Both the position numbers and the translations under genes were made by a program. Shown here piece after piece: positions 58,358 to 64,000 of a DNA stretch of 64,000 nucleotides (position 1 is its first letter; each line of letters begins with the position of its first letter). Under the pieces are notes generated by a model. That model was given only the letters and a program-made list of their open reading frames with translations, did no database searches and was not told the DNA's origin. This stretch comes from Fibrobacter sp. (GTDB lineage Bacteria > Fibrobacterota > Fibrobacteria > Fibrobacterales > Fibrobacteraceae): assembly GCA_024399015.1 (NCBI GenBank), contig JAKSIC010000004.1, forward strand, positions 62,001 to 126,000, given 5' to 3'.

Positions 58358-59497
58358 CTAGAACACGACCAGGTCGTTTTTATGAATAAGTTCATCAGCC
58401 ACGTCCTTACCCAGCAAGGCGTGGATTTCAGAAGTTTTCTTGTGAAGTACAAGCTTCAAGGTTTCGCTATCAAACTTTGCAACACCGCGGGCAACAGCTT
58501 CACCCTTGGGGCTAAGGACTTCAATCAAGTCGCCCTTGTCAAAGTGTTTCTTCACAGCCACAACGCCCACCGGCAACAGGCTGGAATGCTTTTCGCGCAA
58601 GGCCTTTACGCCGCCTTCGTCCACCACAACGCTTCCGCGGGGAGTGGTAATAAAGCTGAGCCAACGCTGACGGCTGTTCAACTTCTTAGCGGAGCCTACA
58701 AACAAAGTACCTTCAGCCTGCTCCAGCACAACTTCGTGAGGAAGCACGCGCATACCGCAAGCAAGGAACGCATTGCAACCGCTCTTGGTTACGTTACGGA
58801 TAGCTTCAAGCTTGCTACGCATACCGCCGGTACTTACAGCGGAGCCGGCTTCGCCGGGCTTGCCAGCAAGAGCAAGAACAGCAGGAGTAATTTCCGGAAC
58901 AAAGCGGAGCAAGCGGGCGTTGGGATTCTTCTTCGGATTGTCATCGAAGAGACCATCTTCGTCAGTAAAGATCAAGAGCAGGTCGGCATCCAAGAAGAGC
59001 GCGACGTCACTACTCAGTTTGTCGTTATCGCCCACCTTGATTTCAGCCACTGCCAGAGAGTCGTTCTCATTGATGATAGGAACGATCTTACGGGCAAGCA
59101 TGGCCTTGATTGTGTTCTGCAAATTCTTGTAACGGCCGCGGTCGCGGAAGTCATCTGCGGACAAAAGAATCTGGCCCACAGAAAGCTGACACCAGCGGAA
59201 CATTTCGCGGTAAGCGTACATCAAGTCAATCTGGCCTACTGCAGCACATGCCTGTTTTTCTGCAATGACCGTCGGCTTTTCCTTGTAGCCCAGCTGGCTC
59301 ATGCCGGTACCCACAGCGCCGGAAGTCACAATCACCACTTCCTTGCCGGCTTCCATGAGGCGGGCAACGGAGTCCGCCAACTTCTGGATGTAACGGGTAC
59401 GTACGCCGCCCTTTTCGGAGTCCACGAGAATACGGGAACCAATCTTCACCACAATGCGGTGGGCTTCGTTCAAAATGTTCTTTCTTAATTCACTCAT
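58358..59497 (-). CDS. proB: glutamate 5-kinase with PUA domain
   Basis: This 379-residue enzyme phosphorylates glutamate in proline synthesis. The kinase part has RIVVKIGSRILVD, VVIVTSGAVGTGMSQLGY, PIINENDSLAVAEIKVGDNDKLSSDVALFLDADLLLIFTDEDGLFDDNP and the STGGMRSKLEAIRNV loop. The C-terminal PUA domain (residues about 290-379) ends with LGKDVADELIHKNDLVVF. Feedback by proline is usual for the family. A block of 7-nt repeats lies just before the start codon. Confidence 0.96.
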   Translation of the reverse strand: MSELRKNILNEAHRIVVKIGSRILVDSEKGGVRTRYIQKLADSVARLMEAGKEVVIVTSGAVGTGMSQLGYKEKPTVIAEKQACAAVGQIDLMYAYREMFRWCQLSVGQILLSADDFRDRGRYKNLQNTIKAMLARKIVPIINENDSLAVAEIKVGDNDKLSSDVALFLDADLLLIFTDEDGLFDDNPKKNPNARLLRFVPEITPAVLALAGKPGEAGSAVSTGGMRSKLEAIRNVTKSGCNAFLACGMRVLPHEVVLEQAEGTLFVGSAKKLNSRQRWLSFITTPRGSVVVDEGGVKALREKHSSLLPVGVVAVKKHFDKGDLIEVLSPKGEAVARGVAKFDSETLKLVLHKKTSEIHALLGKDVADELIHKNDLVVF

Positions 59498-59502
59498 GAG
59501 TA

Positions 59503-59607
59503 GTGGTTAGTGGTTTGTGGTTAGTGGTTAGTGGTTAGTGGTTGGGATTTGCTGGCAACGTTCTTTTCCTGCCATCCTGTTTACTAACCACTGTTTACTG
59601 CTTACTA
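59503..59607. repeat. heptad element of the GTGGTTA type with inverted arm
   Basis: Six 7-mers run from 59503 to 59544: GTGGTTA, GTGGTTT, then three GTGGTTA and GTGGTTG. The opposite strand of 59579-59607 is again 7-periodic (AGTAAGC, AGTAAAC, AGTGGTT, AGTAAAC) and can pair with the first block (AGTGGTTAGT with ACTAACCACT). The element fills the gap between the rapA stop and the proB start. The unit sequence differs from the other three elements, but the period is the same. Confidence 0.85.
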
Positions 59608-59609
59608 TT

Positions 59610-62597
59610 TTATCTGCATACCAACAGGCGGATGGCATCCAGACGGAGCTGCGGGTTGGAAATAATCTTCTTCCATTCCTGAACGTTCTTGCGAAGTTGC
59701 TTCAGCTGTTCATTATTGCCAGCCTTGCCACGCATCATTAGCAAGTGGTTCATGCGCTGGTACTCCTGTTCAGAGCGAGTTTCCACAGCTTCTGCAGCCT
59801 GTTCAGCCCATTCCTTAGCCTTAGTCAAAGCATTGCGGCGAGCAATTGCCAAACCGTCCTTGCCGAAATACTTCAAGGTCATGTTCACAGCAGGATTGCC
59901 CTGGGGGACTGCAACATCCTTGAAGCTTGCGGTTGCAAGTTCAGGAACCTTGTCACTCAGGTCTTCACCGGTGGGATTCACCAGTACGCTGAGGTAACGG
60001 GGGCCAGCCAAGTCGGACACACCCCATTCTTCGGAAATAGCGAAGTCCACAGCAAAGTTGTACTGCATCAAGAGGCCACGCATACCGGAGTTCTGCCAAA
60101 TGTTGCAGGCCACGGCACCATTATCCAAGGTGGTTTCAAAATCAAGCACGCCCTGGGACAACGGATGTTCCAAGCTGACGAAATCCACTTCGTCATGGAC
60201 CATGGCCACCTTGCGATCGAAGGTTATGGTAAGGCTGGAAGCATCGCTATAGCGAGCATCATCATCGCCACCACCGGAACCTTCTTCGAAGTTACCCACT
60301 TCCTGGACAACGCGGCCACCAGCGCTACTGCTACCCGGAATACCGCCCACAGATTCAGGCATGCCCGGCACAGAGCCAGCTTCCACCTGGGTACCCATGG
60401 TCACAATGAAACAACCCGGGATCTTGCTCTTTTCAATTTCAAGACCTCGTTCCATCAAGGAAGAGAACACCAAGGTCTGCAGGTCAGGAATAGCATCGAC
60501 GCGTTCAATTTCGTCGGTAATTTCCTTTGCCTTCTCGGGATTACGGGAATTGAATTCCAGCAAGCGGTCACGGCCCTTTTCAATATTCTTGCGCATGGCT
60601 TCGCAGTCTTTCTTGACCTGCGGAATCACGTCGTCAATAAAGTGCTGCAGCAGCGGGCCGGGTTCGGCCAAGGCGGCAATAAGTTCATCGGTGTACTTGA
60701 GGAACAGTTCGCCACCGCTCATCATGGGAGTACCGAAAGCGTTCAAGCCGTTGTGGTACCAGCGGAACATCACTTCCTGACCGGAGCCCTTTACGTAAGG
60801 CACGTGGATGATGATGTTTTCGTTCTGGCCGATACGGTCCAAACGACCAATACGCTGTTCCACCAAGGAAGCATCCAGCGGCAGGTCGAACAAAATCAAA
60901 TGATGGGCAAACTGGAAGTTACGGCCTTCGGAACCGATTTCAGAAGCGATCAAAAGGTTTGCACCGTTTTCCTTACTGAAGTTTGCGGCAGCCTTGTCGC
61001 GAGCCATGATAGTCATGTTCTCGTGGAACATGGAGAATGCGCCCGGGCCCATGTATTCGGTAAGCAAAGCTTCCAATGCAAGAACCACTTCGATGGATTC
61101 GCAAATCAAGAGAACCTTATCGTTCTGGTGTTCCTTCAGGAACTTCTTGAGCCATACGTAACGTTCGTCCAAAGGCCATGCATCGGAATAGCTAGTGCAG
61201 AGCAAACCGTTTTCCTGAATGTCCGTGGACATATCCAGGTCCTGTTCTGCGGCAGCGTTCACCATGTCGCGGTAGTTGGGATTCGGGTCCAACGCAACTT
61301 CGTCGAGCACACGCTTGGGGAAACCACCAACGCCCTTACGGGTATTACGGAACACCACGGAACCAGTACCCACTGCATCCACAATGCGGCGGATCCATTC
61401 GTCGGCAGACATGGACTTTGCACTTTCCTGTTCAAGCCACGGGCGGATGATAGACTTCTTGGGAACAATTTCATTCAAGTCGTCCCAGCTCATCTGCTGG
61501 CCAGGATCGGTGGGCAACTTGTTCAGTTCGTTCACCAGCTTACGATAAGCATCCTGGTCCTTGATAAAGTTGTTGTAATCCGCAAAGCGCACCGGGTCCA
61601 ACATCTTCAAGCGGTTGAACTGAGATTCCGGATGGAACTGGAGCGGAGTACCAGTCAAAAGAAGAACGCCCTTGGAACGCTGGATTACAGCATTGGCCAA
61701 GAGATATTCGTGGCTGGTAAAGCCATCTTCGCACACCAAGTGGTGGGCTTCATCGATAATGGTCATGTCCCAATTGGTCTTCAGCAAGTCTTCAATCAAG
61801 GCCGGCTGCTTAATCAAGAAATCAATGGAACAAATAATGTCGTTAGCCAAAGAGAACGGATTCGGCTTATCGTCGTCATCAGCAACGAAAAGGCCCTTCA
61901 GGTAACCTTCGTCCACCAAAGTGAACAGGTGGTTGAAGCGGCGCTTCATTTCGATGAGCCACTGGTGCTTCAAAGTCTCGGGGACAATGATCAAGGTGCG
62001 GGTGATACGGCCACGGGCCTTGAGGGCGTGCCAAATCATGCCGGCTTCGATAGTCTTACCCAAGCCCACTTCGTCGGAGAGCATCAGACGAGGCAAGGTA
62101 GAACTGGAACATGCGCGATGGCACAAGTAATACTGATGCGGGATCTTACTTACGCGAGGACCGATCATACCGCGGACCGGGGAAGAAATCCACTTGCAGG
62201 ACAAGTCCATGGCGCTTTCGCGACGCTGGAACTGGCCGCTGTTAGAAACGCGGTTTTCCATGAGGGCGCGGAACAAGTCTGCCGGACGGGCAATGGAAAT
62301 CTTGGCGTTCAATTCGGATTCCTTCATGGAACGACCTGCACGGCCTTCATAGACCATGATACCGTCCACTTCCTTCACATTTTCGATGGTAAAGGAAACG
62401 CCCTTTTCACTTTTTGCGGTTTCGCCTTGAGCAAGAACGAATCGATCTACCGGAGCCGTATCGGAACGATACAAACGAATGTCATTTACTGCGGGGAAAG
62501 ATATTTTGACAATACGGGCCTGAACTTCTGTGACGATACCGAGTCCCAGAGCTGGTTCCGATTGACTTACATAGCGTTGGCCAATCTTAAAATTCAT
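59610..62597 (-). CDS. rapA: RapA-like SNF2 helicase, RNA polymerase recycling factor
   Basis: This 995-residue protein has an N-terminal Tudor-like region (MNFKIGQRYVSQSEPALGLGIV, SFPAVNDIRLYR) and a Swi2/Snf2 ATPase. The ATPase shows RLMLSDEVGLGKTIEAGMI (Walker A), IIDEAHHLV (DEAH box), LLLTGTPLQ and SLVEQRIGRLDRIGQ (motif VI). RapA frees stalled RNA polymerase. The C-terminus is longer and holds a low-complexity Gly/Asp/Ser segment (GIPGSSSAGGRVVQEVGNFEEGSGGGDDDAR). I start it at 62597, after GGGAGG. The frame is open 11 codons upstream. Confidence 0.88.
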   Translation of the reverse strand: MNFKIGQRYVSQSEPALGLGIVTEVQARIVKISFPAVNDIRLYRSDTAPVDRFVLAQGETAKSEKGVSFTIENVKEVDGIMVYEGRAGRSMKESELNAKISIARPADLFRALMENRVSNSGQFQRRESAMDLSCKWISSPVRGMIGPRVSKIPHQYYLCHRACSSSTLPRLMLSDEVGLGKTIEAGMIWHALKARGRITRTLIIVPETLKHQWLIEMKRRFNHLFTLVDEGYLKGLFVADDDDKPNPFSLANDIICSIDFLIKQPALIEDLLKTNWDMTIIDEAHHLVCEDGFTSHEYLLANAVIQRSKGVLLLTGTPLQFHPESQFNRLKMLDPVRFADYNNFIKDQDAYRKLVNELNKLPTDPGQQMSWDDLNEIVPKKSIIRPWLEQESAKSMSADEWIRRIVDAVGTGSVVFRNTRKGVGGFPKRVLDEVALDPNPNYRDMVNAAAEQDLDMSTDIQENGLLCTSYSDAWPLDERYVWLKKFLKEHQNDKVLLICESIEVVLALEALLTEYMGPGAFSMFHENMTIMARDKAAANFSKENGANLLIASEIGSEGRNFQFAHHLILFDLPLDASLVEQRIGRLDRIGQNENIIIHVPYVKGSGQEVMFRWYHNGLNAFGTPMMSGGELFLKYTDELIAALAEPGPLLQHFIDDVIPQVKKDCEAMRKNIEKGRDRLLEFNSRNPEKAKEITDEIERVDAIPDLQTLVFSSLMERGLEIEKSKIPGCFIVTMGTQVEAGSVPGMPESVGGIPGSSSAGGRVVQEVGNFEEGSGGGDDDARYSDASSLTITFDRKVAMVHDEVDFVSLEHPLSQGVLDFETTLDNGAVACNIWQNSGMRGLLMQYNFAVDFAISEEWGVSDLAGPRYLSVLVNPTGEDLSDKVPELATASFKDVAVPQGNPAVNMTLKYFGKDGLAIARRNALTKAKEWAEQAAEAVETRSEQEYQRMNHLLMMRGKAGNNEQLKQLRKNVQEWKKIISNPQLRLDAIRLLVCR

Positions 62598-62661
62598 CAT
62601 ACCTCCCAAAGGTAGCTTTTTTTTGTGCATACGGCTTTGGATTTACTACATTGTACCCTGT

Positions 62662-63462
62662 ATGACTTGGTATTATATAGATGAATCCATCACCGATGGA
62701 GAACGCCGCAAAGGGCCCTATTCTATCGACGAAATTAAGGATTTTGTCAAATCTGGCGAAATTAAAAATGAAACTTTAGTTTGGCACTCCGGCATGGAAG
62801 CCTGGGTCCGTTGGGAAGAAACTTCCGAATCAAAGGAAATGGGCGATTCCGTCATTGAAAACGCAGAATCTGACGCTGAAAAATTGGCTGAAGAAGAACA
62901 AATCAAAGCAGCCCTGGAAGCTATTTTGGCAGAGCACAAGGCTCAGAAGCGTTATGCAGGTTTCTTCATCCGTGGCGCAGCCTACTTCGTAGACAACATT
63001 ATTTTGTCTGCATTCGGCATCATCATTATGATGATTATGGGTCAGCTGCAGCTGATTGACGTGGACACCATTGCAAACGCTTTCACAACCTACGCAAGTG
63101 ACCCCAACAACGGCGAAAACGCTACAAAGCTTTTAGATGCTCCTGGCATGAACCTGTTCCTCGGAGTCTGGGGTTTCTTCCAGGCCATTTACTTCGTTGT
63201 CTTTACAGCAATCCACTCTTCAACTCCGGGCAAGCGCTTGTTCCACCTCCACGTTGAAGTTGTGGGACAGGAAAAGGTCGGCTGGGTCGCAAGTGCTTTG
63301 CGCTATGTGGCAAGTTTGTTCACCCAATTTACCTTTCTGTTCTACGGCCTTGGCTACCTGATTGTCATGGTTGATCCCAAGCGTAGAGCATTGCACGACT
63401 GGATCGCCAAAACACGTGTCGTTCACGAACAAAGGCCTGCCACCGTAAGCAAGAAAAAGTAA
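62662..63462 (+). CDS. RDD family membrane protein with N-terminal GYF_2 domain
   Basis: This 266-residue protein begins with a GYF_2-type domain (MTWYYIDESITDGERRKGPYSIDEIKDFVKSGEIKNETLVWHSGMEAWVRWEE), a fold used in eukaryotes to bind proline-rich peptides. An acidic coiled linker (about 65-105) leads to an RDD membrane domain with three or four helices. Its motifs are RYAGFFIRGAAYFVDNIIL, HSSTPGKRLFHLHVEVVG and VMVDPKRRALHDWIAKTRVV. Function of the family is unknown. A TACATT box ends 9 nt before the ATG. murA follows by 25 nt and may share the message. Confidence 0.85.
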   Translation: MTWYYIDESITDGERRKGPYSIDEIKDFVKSGEIKNETLVWHSGMEAWVRWEETSESKEMGDSVIENAESDAEKLAEEEQIKAALEAILAEHKAQKRYAGFFIRGAAYFVDNIILSAFGIIIMMIMGQLQLIDVDTIANAFTTYASDPNNGENATKLLDAPGMNLFLGVWGFFQAIYFVVFTAIHSSTPGKRLFHLHVEVVGQEKVGWVASALRYVASLFTQFTFLFYGLGYLIVMVDPKRRALHDWIAKTRVVHEQRPATVSKKK

Positions 63463-63487
63463 GTTTTAGAAAATCTCAGAGAGTAGT

Positions 63488-64000
63488 ATGTATCAGTTTA
63501 TCGTTCCCCAAGTAAAGAAACCCCTGGACGGCGACGTGGAAATTTCCGGCGCAAAGAACGCCGTGCTTGCCGTGATGGCAGCAGCCCTTTTGGCAGATGG
63601 CGTTTCTGAAATCACCAACGTGCCCCACCTGAAAGATATGAAGACCATGTCCGACGTGCTCCGCGTCATTGGTTGCCGTATCAGCGGTGATTCCCATGTT
63701 TTGAAAATCGACACCCGTGGCGCAGACCATTTGGAAGCTCCTTACGAACTGGTAAAAACCATGCGCGCAAGTTTCTATGTGCTTGGTCCTCTGGTGGCTC
63801 GTTTCGGCCGTTGCCGCGTTTCTCTCCCGGGCGGATGCGCCTGGGGCCCCCGTCCTGTGGACTTGCACTTGAAGGGTCTCGAAGCCTTGGGTGCAAAGAT
63901 TACAGTGACCCACGGTTACGTTGAAGCCACTTGCGAAGGCCGCCTCCCCGGTGGTACCTTCCACTTCCCCATTTCCAGCGTAGGCGCCACCGTAAACGTA
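63488..64000 (+). CDS. murA: UDP-N-acetylglucosamine 1-carboxyvinyltransferase, N-terminal part
   Basis: The frame runs off the right edge with 171 codons visible. MurA transfers enolpyruvate from PEP to UDP-GlcNAc, the first committed step of peptidoglycan synthesis. The substrate-binding Lys23-Asn24 pair is in ISGAKNAVLAVM, and RASFYVLGPLVARFG and LPGGCAWGPRPVDLHLKGL are intact. Cys117 in the latter corresponds to the fosfomycin target Cys115 of E. coli, so the enzyme is predicted to be of the sensitive Cys type. Confidence 0.95.
   Translation, partial: MYQFIVPQVKKPLDGDVEISGAKNAVLAVMAAALLADGVSEITNVPHLKDMKTMSDVLRVIGCRISGDSHVLKIDTRGADHLEAPYELVKTMRASFYVLGPLVARFGRCRVSLPGGCAWGPRPVDLHLKGLEALGAKITVTHGYVEATCEGRLPGGTFHFPISSVGATVNV

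Noticed and set aside
59745-62615. A 956-codon plus-strand open frame opposite rapA
   Set aside because: It is aligned codon-on-codon with rapA, has no recognisable domain, and rapA shows clear helicase motifs. The frame results from absence of TTA, CTA and TCA codons in rapA.

Overview
The window looks like chromosomal DNA of a Fibrobacter species or a close relative in the Fibrobacterota. This is inferred from content, without a database search. The pointers are secreted lipoproteins with long serine-rich linkers after the lipobox, a galactan-degrading GH53 enzyme, a GLUG-repeat surface protein with a T9SS-like C-terminus, collagen-like lipoproteins, a Rho factor with a very long N-terminal extension, and -10-like boxes (TATCTT, TATATT, TATTTT) placed 5 to 9 nt before start codons. 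I see no prophage, insertion sequence, CRISPR array or rRNA. One tRNA gene (Gln, UUG) is present.

Layout. 1-1.6 kb: aromatic amino acid genes on the minus strand (an EPSP-synthase-like start, tyrA, chorismate mutase). 1.7-9.1 kb: GH53 galactanase lipoprotein, THUMP-like methyltransferase, CAP-domain lipoprotein, ung, a DUF4321 protein with gatA, a lipoprotein of unknown function and an RNase H-like protein that seems to lack its active site. 9.2-16.5 kb: GLUG surface protein, guaB, DUF456 protein, pth, rplY, tRNA-Gln, ispE. 16.6-25 kb: ftsK, a CHASE2 adenylate cyclase, and the folK-deoxynucleoside kinase-panC operon. 25-29.6 kb: rho, proC and a sigma-54 activator with a degenerate receiver. 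29.6-33 kb: a four-gene minus-strand cluster with a FecCD-type permease, its ATPase and a TraB/GumN lipoprotein. 33-40.6 kb: nspC, tsaE, an operon of a GGR-type flavoprotein, SufE and a membrane coiled-coil protein, a pentapeptide-repeat protein, and radA. 40.7-47 kb: a collagen-like lipoprotein ending in a histidine phosphatase domain, and two GT-C membrane glycosyltransferases, one carrying an NPCBM domain. 47-54 kb: dCMP deaminase, an SDR enzyme, an NSS transporter with its MetS-like small subunit, and a three-part LplT-PlsC-acyl ligase fusion. 54-64 kb: RidA, an HD hydrolase, mutS, scpB, proB, rapA, an RDD protein with a GYF domain, and the start of murA.

Most genes are housekeeping: translation (gatA, pth, rplY, tRNA-Gln, tsaE), nucleotide and cofactor supply (guaB, dNK, panC, folK, ispE), DNA repair and segregation (ung, mutS, radA, ftsK, scpB), transcription (rho, rapA) and envelope building (murA, LplT-Aas, GT-C enzymes). 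The most unusual items are a family of 7-nt periodic repeats at four intergenic sites, three with inverted arms; the dead RNase H-like protein; the collagen/phosphatase lipoprotein with an exact 204-bp internal duplication; the Q/N-rich Rho extension; and an ABC permease/ATPase pair translationally coupled to a TraB lipoprotein with no solute-binding protein nearby.
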